A stretch of 64,000 nt of DNA from Isochrysis galbana (GCA_018136815.1 CM030938.1:5426638-5490637), one strand, 5' to 3'. Shown: positions 43,121 to 53,612, numbered from the stretch's first letter. Notes: a model not told the origin generated them from the letters alone. Made by a program: numbers and translations.

Positions 43121-45065
43121 ATGGGCACGAACGCGAAGCTCCCCTCCCCCCTCTCTCTGCTGCTGCTGCTGCTCAGTGTTCCGGCCTCTCGCGCCTTCCG
43201 CAGCCTCCCACTCTCTCGACTCTCTCCGCTCTCTCCGCTCTCTCCACTCTCTCCTCTCTCTCCTCTCTCTTCACCCTCTCCACTCTCCTCTAGCATCTCC
43301 CGTCGCTCAACACCCCGCTGTCAGCTACAGAAAGTGCCGCGCACCCCGGGGCCCAAGTACGTCAACGTCAAGCTCATCTCGCAGCTCCTTCTGTCCCAAG
43401 CTCTGGTGTTTGGCCTGGCGAGTGTGCTCAGCCTTGGTGGCACGCTACGGGTGTGGGCAGAGAATGACTCGCTTGGCTTCCCTTTCTCAATCGTGGTGGG
43501 AGTAGTCGCGGTGCTCCCGCTGCTCGCATTGAACAAACTTCTCGAGTCTTCTGAGTCGCCTACTGTCGCGCCACTCAACCTCTCCACCGATCTGCTCGTG
43601 TTGTCAATGTTTGGTCCGACGTCGGAGCCGCTCATTGCCCTCTTCACTTCGCTTGCGCTCTGTTCGGTGAGCCTGACCTCACGTGGTTGCGTGCTCGAGC
43701 AAGAGAACATGTGATGCTCACCAGCAGGCTCGGCGGCTACCCCACCACACTGCCCGAAGTCTCCGTTGCGACTCTGTTGAGTGCAACTGCTTTCTTCCCT
43801 CTCAGGTTGTTGGCGTTGTAGAGGAGACCGTGTTCCGCGGGCTGCTCCTGCCCTTCTTCTCTGGGGGCGCAGGAGCAGTCGGTGTCGATCCGTCCAATGC
43901 TGCAACATTCGGCGTGGTTCTGTCTTCAGTCGCCTTCGGTGAGTCAGGCGCACTTCTGCTCATCCCGATGACTTTGCCGAGGACATCGCTCACACTAGAA
44001 TGACCATCTCCTCACTCCCCCCAAATCCCGATGACGGCCTTGGTATCACGAGCAGGCCTCGGGCACTGCAATATTCGTGGCGGTCTTTCTGGTCTACTAG
44101 AGACGGAGACGCTGACGCTCTTCTTGCTGCAATCCCTTGGAGGAGCTTTTTGGGCCGTCACATATCTATCGACCGGCGATCTCGCCGTGCCCGTTGTTGG
44201 GCATACGGTGTACGATCTAGCCATATTCTTCGGTGCAGCGCGCCTGCTCCCAGCCTTCTGGCGAACATAAGTTCACATCACCCTACCCAAGCTGTTATAA
44301 CTGTGCGAAATGTCCACGTCGGGGAGCCATAGGACCTGGATCGTTGCCTTTCCTCTCGTGGCGCTTTGGGAGTGGTCCTACTCTCCCGAACTTCTCACCT
44401 CCCACCCCAACTGTAGGCACACACCTCCGTCTCACTTCACAGAGGTCATACGCCTTTGGGTCCGTTGATATGAAAAAGCTCCAAAGCGACCCGCTCGAAC
44501 GCCTGAAGCTCATCTTCTACACCATGGACACAAATAAGGATGGCAAGATTTCGCGGAAGGTGCGGCGATGTGCGTTCGGCTGGTGCTTTGCAACCAGCTG
44601 AAATCATGTGGATTGGGGCCTGGCTCTTCGCGACGCATGGCTTTGCGCGCTGCTACGGTGCCTCTTTGCCATGGCATCTAATCCCATTGAGCATTCAGAC
44701 TGTGTAAGGAATGTGACGCTTGCTCTGTGTAGGAGCTACGAATCGGGTTGTACAACTTCGGAGTCGTTCTCCCTCGCGATTGGTCTCGGATGGTGAGAAT
44801 CCTTTGCTATTTCCGAGTTCATCGCCACACGGCCTGGCTGTTCACATGCTGCCGCCTTGCCTGCCGACCGCGGCCATCTCATGCCTGCATTCAACCGATC
44901 AGTCCTCCATTGTTGCCCCGGCCACTACGCATACAGATCCTCGCGCGCAGCGACGAGGACGAATCGGGGGAGCTGGACTTCAAAGAGTTCACCAACTTTG
45001 TCGACGACAATGACCAAGGTGTATCCAACGCAATCAAGCGTTCCGTTCTTGGACTTCGTCAGTAG
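43121..45065 (+). CDS. CPBP (CAAX-type) intramembrane protease with two EF-hands
   Basis: Six exons: 43121-43666, 43806-43938, 44056-44232, 44417-44559, 44733-44792 and 44937-45065, giving 395 residues with all phases matching. The leader LSLLLLLLSVPASRAF is a signal peptide ending in an A-F motif typical of heterokont and haptophyte plastid precursors, followed by a Ser/Leu/Pro-rich transit stretch. The CPBP glutamyl-protease motifs are present: EETVFRG (E188, E189, R193), GLGH (H230) and GHTVYD (H276, with Asp280 in place of the usual Asn). The C-terminus carries two canonical EF-hand loops: 323-334 (DTNKDGKISRKE) and 359-370 (DEDESGELDFKE). The fusion depends on a GT at 44233 and an AG at 44416 after a good pyrimidine tract. 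Without that splice the protease would stop at 44270, and a separate EF-hand gene would start at 44470. The predicted role is Ca-responsive proteolysis in a plastid membrane. Confidence 0.75.
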
Positions 45066-46124
45066 GACGTTGCGCCTCGGCCTTCGGAGCCACGCACTTT
45101 TGTCGCATGTCGCTGCTCTACAATACGCATGTGGCCGCGATGAAGTTTCCGTGCAGGGGAGCAATTCCACGGGCGATCTTTGTGCCAGCGGCGTCGTGCC
45201 TTGCCCGGCAATAGAACGTCACTCTGAGGTATTTCGAGCGCAAGCTGATCGTTGGTTGAGTAGCATCGTCGGCGCAAGGCCAAAGGCGTCGCAAGACCAC
45301 CAGGGTGATGATGCATGAGCTGTCAGTCGCAAGCGCCTCTAGTTGGGACACAGGGCTTTGTAGATTCTAGCTTGCCGGGAGTGCGCCCATCTTGGACAAG
45401 CCTTTAGTTAGTCGTCAGGTACTCGCAGTTGCACCGTTTACTTATCGCTCGCTTCTTTGCTGTTTGTGATGCGCGCGTGTTGCCGTTGCCCGTTCACAGC
45501 GTCCGCGATGGCATACATGAGATGGGCGAGGGCCGTCAAGAGTGCGCGCTAAACTTGCAAATGTTCGCGCACTCGCGCACCACCACTGCTGCATGGCAGT
45601 GGCAGTGGGTCACAAACAAGTTGGAAGTCGGCGATGCCAGCATGTGGCGATGTGGAGGCGTGGGATGTGTGTGGGGCGGCTACGCGCTGCCCAGCCACGA
45701 CAGCACACCGATCGCCTGTTCCCCGCTGGCCGTTGGCCAGCCTCCTCAGTCCCGTGTGGAGGGTCGGGGCACGAGGCTCTAGCATTCGCTCCTACCACCA
45801 CGCAGCAGGCGACGTAACGTACGCGGGGTAAGGGGGGGCGTGCGGGGCGTGAGGCCCTCTCCGGGCCCTTGGCTTGCCACTACGTTTCCTCACCGAAACT
45901 CATACATTTGACCTTAAATAAGCGCATCGCTTGTATTGCGGACACCACGAGGTGCTGCTCTAATTGTGCAACATGTAGAACACAACAACCTGCTCTATTA
46001 TGCAAAGGTCCTAGTCATACTACTACTAATGCTACTATAGACTAGGAAGCCGATGACCGATTGCTGTAGCGAACAACAATCATGCTCCACGCCGCTTCCC
46101 CCCCAAAATCTCTCAAATCCTTTT
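45066..46124. other. Intergenic, no gene supported
   Basis: Short frames only. No repeat or domain recognised. Confidence 0.45.
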
Positions 46125-46746
46125 CTAGGCGGGTGTGATCACGAAAGCGACGGCTCTTCTCGCCTCCGCCCATTCTGTCTGCGGGCTAACCTTCTTTGGC
46201 TTCCCACCCTGGGATAACAAATAGTGCAACTTGATCGTCTCCGGTGCAATGGCGGCATCGACCCTCTCCCGGCCAAGATCAATGATGCGTTGCACTAGGC
46301 CCGCTAGCGAGGTCACGTTCGCCATTGAAACACCTAGCATGACGAGCGGCGATGGGATGATGAGAGCGAGGGCGTGTATACCTATCACAGCCGCGTGCAA
46401 GCGCCTAGGAGACCCATATAGGTGCAAATAAGCGAGCGATTGGACACCGCACCGCGCATGTAGGAGCGCGGTGCAGATCGGCGACAGAGCCTTGGCAGAG
46501 GCAGCACGCACCAACATTGATGGCACCCCCCGTCGACGTCTTGTAGATGGCAGGTATGGTGACTCCTCCGCCTCCCTTGCCAGAATGGCGACCTCTCGCC
46601 CCATCGGAGGCATGACCAGATCGAGGATTGCTTTCTTCATCGCCCGACGACGTCGATGACGACGAGGTGTCATCGTCGACATCGCCCGAGTCCTCCGTAG
46701 GCACTCGTTGGTGAGCAGCGGCGCGCCTGCTCTTTGAACGAGACAT
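46125..46746 (-). CDS. Unknown 147-aa protein
   Basis: Two exons, 46746-46512 and 46333-46125, joined in phase 1 by a 178-base GT-AG intron. The N-terminal 60 residues are basic then acidic/Ser-rich and probably disordered (MSRSKSRRAAAHQR, DDDTSSSSTSSGDEE). After a Gly/Lys linker, the remaining 80 residues are compact: VTIPAIYKTSTGGAINVGVS, then SLAGLVQRIIDLGRERVDAA and a KPKKVSP motif. No signal peptide. The splice was preferred because it removes stop-containing sequence and continues smooth coding composition. I do not recognise the family; a nuclear protein is plausible from the basic start. Confidence 0.5.
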
Positions 46747-46849
46747 GGCCGCCGGGAAAGACGCTGCCACACGAACGACGCGCCTGGTAAGACGCACGTG
46801 GCTGGTGGTTATCGCCATGTGCAAACGCTCCAGGCCTACGTGCTCACGG

Positions 46850-47545
46850 CTAGCGCAGCGGTGTAAGCGGCCGACTGGGCCCGGCGCACCTCGGAAGCGA
46901 CGCCACTACGCGCCTGCCGGGGTTCACGGACAGGATGCGCGCGCTTGGTCTCCGCCTGCAGCAGTAGCTCAGGCAGCGGCGGATGCACGCGGTGACAACG
47001 AAGAGTAAGCCGAGCGCAAGGAGGCCCATGGCAACGGGAACGAGGCGCTCGGGATGAGAGATAAGTGGCGGCGGCGCACGTGGTGGCAGCGGCGAAGGCG
47101 GCGGCCGCGGCGGCGGCGGCCCGGGCGCGGGCGGCATGGGGGGCGGCGGTGGGGCTGGTGGATGCGGGCTTGGTGGCGGCGGCCGGCTCGGTGGCGCTGG
47201 CGGCGGCGGCGCTCTCGGCAGCGGTGGCGGGTGGGGCGAAGGCGGCGTGTGCGGGGAAGGTGGTGGTGAAGGATCTGGTGAAGGCGGAGGGTACGGCATC
47301 CACCCAATCCCTCCATCCTCCTCGGTACAGAAGGGACAGAGCTGGCAGTCACACCGTCGGCAGTGGTGCTGACCTTCCCGGCACCAGCTTGCGCAGATGC
47401 GGAAGGCGTTGGGCTCGCCGTTGCACGGTAGAGATCGCTCGTAGTTGTTCATGTGCGTACATACATCGCACGCGTGGCAGCGGTACTCCCGGCAGCTGGA
47501 GAGAGAACACCATGAGCCGTCGCAGCCGCCGCGGTCGACCCCCAT
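46850..47545 (-). CDS. Cys-rich, Pro-rich single-pass membrane protein
   Basis: A 231-residue frame. A Cys-rich N-terminal domain of about 70 residues holds some 14 cysteines (CREYRCHACDVC, CRRCDCQLCPFC). A Pro/Ser linker of about 85 residues follows (PPPSPDPSPPPSP type), then one membrane helix (LVPVAMGLLALGLLFVVTAC), a CIRRCLSYCCRRRP juxtamembrane patch and a short tail. The layout parallels the gene at 37.1-39.7 kb but with a different Cys domain. No signal peptide is present. A TTCTCTCTCCAG acceptor-like site just before the first conserved Cys cluster (47500) suggests that the signal peptide is on an unrecognised upstream exon and that MGVDRGG is not the true start. Confidence 0.6.
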   Translation of the reverse strand: MGVDRGGCDGSWCSLSSCREYRCHACDVCTHMNNYERSLPCNGEPNAFRICASWCREGQHHCRRCDCQLCPFCTEEDGGIGWMPYPPPSPDPSPPPSPHTPPSPHPPPLPRAPPPPAPPSRPPPPSPHPPAPPPPPMPPAPGPPPPRPPPSPLPPRAPPPLISHPERLVPVAMGLLALGLLFVVTACIRRCLSYCCRRRPSARILSVNPGRRVVASLPRCAGPSRPLTPLR

Positions 47546-47700
47546 CGCTCTCCTCCTCTCTTCCCGCTCTCCTTTCTCTCGTCTTTACTCGATGTTTCTC
47601 CATTCTCCTGTCATCTTCTCAGTTTTTCTCATATATCTCTCCTCCCTCTCCTCTCGTTCTCCTTTTCTCTCTTCTCTCTCTCTTCTCTCGGAGTAGAGCT
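47515..47700. promoter_or_regulatory. Pyrimidine tract upstream of the Cys/Pro gene
   Basis: CTCT/CCTC-rich on plus (purine-rich on the coding strand of the minus gene) over about 180 bases. It is comparable to tracts ahead of other genes here. Confidence 0.4.
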
Positions 47701-48010
47701 CTACTACTACTATTATATGTGCTCTCAGCAAATACCGAATACCCTCTCCGCCGTCTCCCTTCCCAAGCCCACAGTTTAACTCCTTACTCCTACTGCCGAA
47801 GAGCCAGAATGCCAAAATTGGAGCTTCCGCACCCTATTCGCTAGTCGTCTTCACTGCAACGAGCCTCAGCCGGAGATCATAAACCCCAGCCGGAGACCAT
47901 AAACAGCTACATTGTCATTGCCAAAGTTGCATTTGTCAATGCGATTGTTAATTGTCTAGGAACAAGTAATGGCACACACACTCACTCTCATAAACATAGG
48001 GGATAGGCTA

Positions 48011-48328
48011 CTACAGCTGCTTGGCGCCCCACAGTTTGGCCACCGCCGCCTCCTCTGTCTTCCGCCTGCGGCTTCGCACCTGCGCTCGCATCTCCGCCTC
48101 CGCTTCTTCTTCAGCCAAGGCGGCATGGCTCGACTCGTAAGTGACGCGGAGCCGCGCCATCTTGCGCGCTCGCATCACCTCCGCGGAATCAGGCGAAGAG
48201 GGAGGAAGGGCCACGCCACACGGGGGGCTAAGAAGAACCGAAGAAGGGCCGCTGCTGCTTCCTGAACCCCGCTTGGCGTAATCGCGTGCATGGTGCTGTG
48301 GTGACTCTAGAAACTGGTGGCCGGGCAA
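48011..48328 (-). CDS. Possible coiled-coil protein end, unknown
   Basis: A 105-codon frame whose last 55 residues are a strongly helical, charged stretch (SAEVMRARKMARLRVTYESS then AALAEEEAEAEMRAQVRSRR) ending in VAKLWGAKQL. The Ser/Pro-rich first half is unconvincing. It is probably the last exon of a gene whose other exons I could not place. No family recognised. Confidence 0.35.
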   Translation of the reverse strand: MPGHQFLESPQHHARDYAKRGSGSSSGPSSVLLSPPCGVALPPSSPDSAEVMRARKMARLRVTYESSHAALAEEEAEAEMRAQVRSRRRKTEEAAVAKLWGAKQL

Positions 48329-48458
48329 TGACAGGCATGCAACGCCATCGTACCTGTGACAGCCGGATTAGAAAACGCGCGCACTTCCAGCTGCCTCCTC
48401 GTCACGCATGACGTGGCCGCCGCGCAGCCGCCAGGGTCGCCGGCGGGCCTCTGCAGAA

Positions 48459-49325
48459 CACTTGTCTTGAAAGGATCGTCTTCAATGAGTGCATTGGATG
48501 TATACGTATACCGCAATATGGTAGAGAGTGAGGAAACGTCCACTCACGTGAGTGGAGACAAGCGGTTGAACCCACACGACGACGACGCGATTGAAACCAT
48601 GACTCTGCTCCCACATCTGAGACGGGAGACCCGGATGTACACTTTTTTCGTTTCATGCTCATAATTAATGACACATAGAGACCTTGCCTTGTCTCTCCTT
48701 TACCATGACTCTGCTCCCACACCTGAGACGGGAGACCCGGGTATACACGAGTTCGAAGAGCACAAGAGCACTGGCGAAGGATTCTCGCCCCTGAACCCGG
48801 TGTCCAAAAGTACGCGACCCGTGACCCGTGACAATGGCGGCGTGCGGGCTTTGTCGCGTCCGTTGCACAGCGCGATGACGGTAAGCACTTGTGGTCGATG
48901 TACACGGCGAAGACTCGCATCACGCGTTTGTGTGCAATGACGTGTTTGTTGGCATCAGCCACCTCTGTCCATTGACTGTATTGTCAGGAGGGTACGACAG
49001 AGTCAACAAGCTCAATGAAGCAGGGAACTCTTTGCTCTTCTACATCGGCGACCTCAAGTACGTCTTCGTGGGCATCGAAGTGTTTGAATTTGAGGCCGTC
49101 GACAAGATCGTCGCATTCGTATCGCCTGTAGGAGCGAACGACTTTCCGTATCCCTACGCCATTGATAAGACCGGTAGGCATTACCTCATGCTCGAAAAGA
49201 AGCAGGGGTACATTGACCCGTACCACAGCTTTTACGATATCGAAAAGAAGTTCGAGCTGACACACGAGGAGTGCGGTATACATCCAATGCACTCATTGAA
49301 GACGATTCTTTCAAGACAAGTGTGA
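48459..49325 (+). pseudogene. Giant-virus-like ORF flanked by an inverted partial copy
   Basis: The plus frame 48891-49325 encodes about 120 residues resembling a protein common in algal large DNA viruses (mimivirus/phycodnavirus group): an LCPLT...GGY segment, then LLFYIGDLKYVFVG, EVFEFE and VSPVGANDFPYPYAID, then YLMLE. The N-terminal part is shortened or frame-broken relative to what I recall of the family. About 48 bases of its 3' end (49277-49325) recur inverted at 48459-48506. A second block (CATGACTCTGCTCCCACA then CTGAGACGGGAGACCCGG) is directly repeated at about 48599 and 48704. It is an endogenised fragment of an algal virus, not an active gene as far as can be seen. Confidence 0.6.
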
Positions 49326-49628
49326 GAAGAGGATACAAAGGTGTGATGAATTTTTTAAAAAGTTCTCGTCCGTCTTTCTTATGATCTAGGTACTTAGTAC
49401 TCACTCTCGCGCTTTTCGGGCGCGCCCCCCGCCTTAATTAATATTAATACGTTTTACGGTATTGCAATCGCTTGAGTACTACGTCATCAGCCGCCATTCC
49501 ATTTATAGACATGGTTGAGCACTGTGAGGTGGGTGCCTTTGCTAAAATACTATAAGTTTTTTGTTGTACCGGGAGCGGCGCATCGCGTATTTGGAAACGA
49601 GGGGTACCAAATGCGAAGGCAAACGACC

Positions 49629-49815
49629 TCGGACCATATCTAAGCCCTTCACCCCTATCCCTTATCCCCCTAGTAGTGCACGGGGGGAGTCGCCTTATGG
49701 CGGGGGGAGAAGGGCCGGGGGAGTGGGGATGTAGAAAGTTTTCCTAGCCGTGAGTAGAAAGTAGATAGAGGGTCCACGGCCGCGTGTGCGGTGAGACTAT
49801 TAAAAGGTTTAATTT
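49629..49815 (+). mobile_element. LINE-type 3' end, plus orientation
   Basis: Inverted homologue of 41098-41290. It contains the shared GGACCATATCTAAGCCCTTC and CGCCTTATGGCGGGGGGAGA words and ends with a CCGC-GTGT-GCGG hairpin, then GTGAGACTATTAAAAGG and T/A-rich sequence. Directly upstream (49588-49612) is the dispersed word GGAAACGAGGGGTACCAAAT, also found at 53226 and, in part, at 54867. Confidence 0.6.
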
Positions 49816-50405
49816 AATTATCACGTTATAAAAGTAGGTTATGCGTAGACGAGGCGCTAAGGTGTGGCAAAACGGCGGCCACGAAATGCGCACGATGAGA
49901 CGCACCACCTTCACCGTAAAATATAGCACGTTAAGGGAGCCCCAAGCGTCTGTAGCCACCGTCACCACACCTTAACAAGCACCAAAAGCGCAGCACTCTT
50001 GGCTCTTGGATATGGGCGCGTAGGCCGGACATCTGCCAGCCCAGTTCGTAAGACTAGCCGCAATGGTGCAGGCGGGCGGGTTTCACGCTGCCCCCTCAGT
50101 AACCGCCGAAAAAATCTCGGACCGGCCCACCACCGCATTGCATCACAGCAGCATTGTGCGCTGCTGTCACACGTCCTCGTAAGGAGCCCATACGGAAAGT
50201 AGGCCTCTCTGCAAAATAAAAGCAACGCATTGTGCGCGCATCATCTCGGAGAACCCTCCACGGGCGGTGTGAATTTTGACCGCCTGCAAGCTGGCCTCGA
50301 AGCAACCAATAGATCTCTCCAGCGGCAGCAACGGAATCGTACTCCTCCTATTCTCGCGCAATTTCGCTGTACAGCATGTCGACTCACGGCATGGCTTGGT
50401 TTGAG
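49816..50405. other. Intergenic, no gene seen
   Basis: No domain, repeat or convincing frame. It is the 3' flank of the GH5 gene. Confidence 0.45.
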
Positions 50406-52311
50406 CTACGTGTTGGGCACAGGCAGCCAACGCATTCGAAGGGCATGAATCAATGACCATCCATTGATGAGGATGTCTGTACTCATAGAGCTCTTGTTCC
50501 CATTGTCACCTGCTGTCCGGAAATTGAGCGCGCCATTGGATTCCTTGACGGCCGACAAAATGTCCTCGGCGTTGCCATTGAAGTGGAACACGCCCACCGG
50601 ATGGCCATGGTTTGAAAGATCAGAGGATAGCGCCTCGAACGACCACATGTAATTCCCCTGCTGCCCGTTTGACCTCCTTGGGGTGAGCAGCCCGAGGCAG
50701 CGAGCAGTGTGCTCGTACTTCTGCATGCTCCGAAGTTGTGCATAGGCAAACGATTGCATCGCGCTGTTGAAGGGAGGCAGTGTTTGCGGATACTTGACCT
50801 TGGTCGAGGTGGCGAGCGACCACTCGGCATATGTGAGCGGTCGGCCGCAAGAGAGCAGCCAGGTACCAAAGCTCTGGACTGGCACGAAGAGGGCCGTGAA
50901 GCACTGAAGAGGTAGTGCACGGTCGTATACAGAGCCGAAGGCGTAGTAGGAGTGAATATCATAACCAATGTTCCGGTAGCCGCTGCAACCCGACATCATG
51001 CAGTTGAACAAGGGAGCCGAGGTGAGCGAACGGTTGTACAAGTTGATCAGCACCTGAGGGGGCGGAGAAAGCCACCTTTTCTTAGTACACGATCAGGTAT
51101 GCCATAAAGATATGTAGTGGCGCTGGGCCTCGGTACCCACGACGATCAGGTCACGAGACAGGAGATGGCATTCATTGCCCTGACCAAGCCGTATGTTCAT
51201 CTGAACCGATGCGTGCATTCCCTTGCTGGCGGTGCCCACCTGCACGCGGTCGGCTGACATGCCCGCATCACGGACAGCTTTGTACGCCAGCTTATAGTAG
51301 GGCAGCAGGATGTTGCGTGGTGAGAGCTCGGGCTCGTTGAGCAACTCGAATGCCACAACTACAGGAGAACCGTCGGCAAACTTGCGATCCTTATAACGCG
51401 CCGCGACGACCCCGCAAATGGCAGCACTTGCCTCAGGCTTGAAGTCAGCTGGACACCATTCCCACCCGTCCGGCCCAGGCGACTGCCGACCGCACGTCTG
51501 GTGGCAAGGCGGGAACGCATTGCTGAGTGCCGAGCTAGCGCGGGAGCTCTACCTAGGCGGTATGCGAGCCCCTACCTGAGCGCTCGACTGGCCGCCGACG
51601 GCGCCGTGGAGATCGAGGACAACGCTGAACTCGAGTTCCTCTGCCCAGTCAATCAGCCGATCGATGTACTTGAACGGCACACCGCCATAGTACTCGGGCG
51701 CCGAAGGATCAGCCGAGGCATCCACATTCCAGTATCCAAACGGGAGTCGAAAGGACTTGATTCCCTTCTCCATCAGCGCCAGCAGCTTCTCCTTGGTGAC
51801 AAAGCTGTCGTACCAGTCATCCAGTTTGTATAGCTCACCTGTGCATAGCAAGCAGCGTCCCCGTTCACGCGAAGGGACGCAGGCGCAATGAAAATACTAT
51901 CACACCGCCTGCCACCCTTGCTGGGCGTCCAGGAGCCCCCGTATGGCTGTTGGACCCTCAGCAACGTGTTAATCTTGCGTTGTGCGCGTGCTGTTTGGGT
52001 GTGTGGCTCCATCTCAGATCGCATGGAGCAGAAAGGGAGCAGGTGTGTCCTAGACCTGTGGCTCGCAGATGCGCCATGAGCGTGTACATGTCGGGCACCT
52101 GCTCGCTCTCCGTGCCTTGGTAAGGGTTGGAGGGGAAGCTGGAGACGAGCCATCGCTCGAGAAGGAGCCATCCTCCGAGGTTGACTCCCTGTACTGGGGC
52201 AGGGGAGCAGCAAGCGGAGGAAGACGAGGGGTGGGAGCGCGCAAGGAGGCGCTGCTCCGCCACGAAGGCCGCGCTGGGCCTGGGGGAGGAGGGGAGAGGG
52301 ATGGCTCGCAT
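50406..52311 (-). CDS. GH5-family exo-beta-1,3-glucanase-like glycosidase
   Basis: Exons: 52311-52056, 51838-51576, about 51530-51141 and 51053-50406. The boundary between exons 2 and 3 is unresolved: the simplest joint implies a 27-base intron, and a donor at about 51592 is more credible. Hallmarks: GVNLGGWLLLERWL (the GVNLGGWL opening of fungal EXG-type GH5); DWYDSFVTKEKL; GIKSFRLPFGYW; WAEELEFSVVLDLHGA; ELLNEPE with the acid/base glutamate at about 51335; YDIHSYYAF; and PLTYAEWS with the nucleophile glutamate at about 50823. It hydrolyses beta-1,3-type glucans, such as storage chrysolaminarin or wall polysaccharide. The 40 residues before the domain are Ser/Pro/Ala-rich without a clear signal peptide, so the start or leader may be incomplete. 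A (GA)n tract lies just upstream. Confidence 0.82.
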
Positions 52312-52343
52312 TGGGCGGAAAAGGGGAGAGGGGGAGAGGGGGG

Positions 52344-52344
<1 letters not shown>

Positions 52345-52413
<69 letters not shown>
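52345..52413. repeat. (GA)n microsatellite upstream of the GH5 gene
   Basis: About 33 uninterrupted GA dinucleotides (CT on the coding strand), ending about 35 bases before the GH5 start codon. Confidence 0.9.
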
Positions 52414-52415
<2 letters not shown>

Positions 52416-52844
52416 AGTAAGACACGGCGCAGTGAGGCAAAAAGAGGGAAAGGGGGCGGGGCGCGGGGCGCTGCGATGTGTATTGAGGTGGATCTTAGAA
52501 GAAGAGACGGAGAGCTATTCTTAGACAGAGAGCAGAACAAGGAGGAGGAAATGAGAAAAAGAGGGGGAGACAACAGGCGGGAAAATCACGGCAGAGGGGT
52601 AGGAGTAGTAAGAAGAGAAAGATAATCAACTAGAGACTAACAAGTCGTGGATCGGTTGTTGAACCGCGTGGGGGATGTAGTTTCACGCGGGGGGATGTAC
52701 GTTCTAAAGCAGCTCCTCTACTTTAGAACGACGCGCCCACGCGCCCGAGGGTCGGGCTGTGGCGAGCGCGTTGCTGCCAATGAGATTTTTCATCTCGAAT
52801 TTATCATTGATGATTGCGCACCACTAGTATAGCTAGTAGGGCGG
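52414..52844. other. Intergenic, no gene seen
   Basis: A purine-rich then mixed sequence. An imperfect inverted repeat around TCTAAAGCAGCTCCTCTACTTTAGA (in part, 52701-52727) is the only structure noted. Confidence 0.4.
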
Positions 52845-53040
52845 TCAAACAGTGTTTTTTATAAGGGGTAAAAAAATGACCATCTCCATCTCAGAATTGA
52901 GGAAACTTGAAGATTTTTTTCGGGAGAAAGTTCCCAATACACTCAACTAGTAGTCAACTAGCACATATCCGGGGCCCATTAGGACCCGGACCCCCCCCCT
53001 GCTTGGGCCCCCACAACAAAACGTAATCAAAAACTGACAA
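52845..53040 (+). repeat. Dispersed repeat, copy 2 (partner at 40296)
   Basis: Same ordered words as 40296-40510, in direct orientation. It continues into GACGCTAAAATCGCAAAAGC, which weakly resembles 61090-61130. Confidence 0.65.
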
Positions 53041-53094
53041 AAGACGCTAAAATCGCAAAAGCTTAAAAAGCCCAACTTGGAACCGATGCCGGGC

Positions 53095-53184
53095 AACTAA
53101 GTTTATACTTAGTTCGCCCATGGGGGGGCACGAGTCCCCCCCTCTCTCCACTCCTCCCCTGCCGCCATGGGGGAGGAACCACCC
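53095..53184 (-). repeat. Three-hairpin dispersed repeat, copy 4
   Basis: All three hairpins, on the minus strand. Hairpin 3 is a perfect 8-bp stem (AACTAAGT-ATAA-ACTTAGTT), and hairpin 2 is a GGGGGG-type stem around the CTCGTG loop. Hairpin 1 is interrupted by CGG. Confidence 0.8.
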
Positions 53185-53225
53185 ATGCCCATGCTCCTAT
53201 GCTCCTGGCATGGCCCCGCATCGCG

Positions 53226-53525
53226 TATTTGGAAACGAGGGGTACCAAATGAAAAAAAAAATCTTCTTAAAAATTCCCGCTACGTACACGGCGTGAGGCA
53301 GCTTGCTAGTGTACCTCCCTACTACCCAACCTTAACCCCTAAACAACCCCCTTCCCCTTCCCCAGTTCCCTCTCTGGCGGAGAAGCTGGTTCCAGGGAGG
53401 CCGCGCGCGCTGCTTCGGCCGGGAGTTGGAGAGAAGGGGGTGGGAGGTTGTGGCTCGTCTCTTGATCTAGATTCGGCTCGGGTTTTTCCTCATTAATATA
53501 GCGTGAGGTCCTTATTGGTATCCGG
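53226..53525 (-). mobile_element. LINE 3' UTR, near-identical to 30663-30960
   Basis: Collinear over about 275 bases with the 3' UTR of LINE A (shared GCGTGAGGCAGCTTGCTAGT, GAGAAGCTGGTTCCAGGGAG, GGGAGTTGGAGAGAAGGGGG), with scattered substitutions. It ends in GGGAATTTTTAAGAAGA plus a T run and then the word ATTTGGTACCCCTCGTTTCC on the minus strand. Confidence 0.8.
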
Positions 53526-53528
53526 TGC

Positions 53529-53610
53529 AACTAAGTTTATACTTAGTTCGCCCATGGGGGGGCACGAGCCCCCCTCTCTCTCCACTCCTCCCCTGCCATG
53601 GGGGAGGAGC
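53529..53610 (-). repeat. Three-hairpin dispersed repeat, copy 5
   Basis: All three hairpins intact on the minus strand, including perfect AACTAAGT-ATAA-ACTTAGTT. It sits exactly between the LINE coding remnant (53613-54687) and the LINE 3' UTR, where LINE A has its C-terminal domain. Confidence 0.85.
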
Positions 53611-53612
53611 CT

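Noticed and set aside
42550..43296. 248-codon minus-strand frame opposite the CPBP gene start.
   Set aside because: Complement of purine/pyrimidine tracts and of exon 1 of the CPBP gene; low-complexity Arg/Glu and Ser/Leu.
44470..45065. Independent 92-residue EF-hand gene starting at MKKLQSD.
   Set aside because: Possible, but a phase-matched splice with a good pyrimidine tract joins this sequence to the CPBP gene and uses upstream coding sequence before the ATG. Kept as the alternative.
45429..45831. Several overlapping frames on both strands.
   Set aside because: Shadow frames in GC-rich DNA without any supporting signal.
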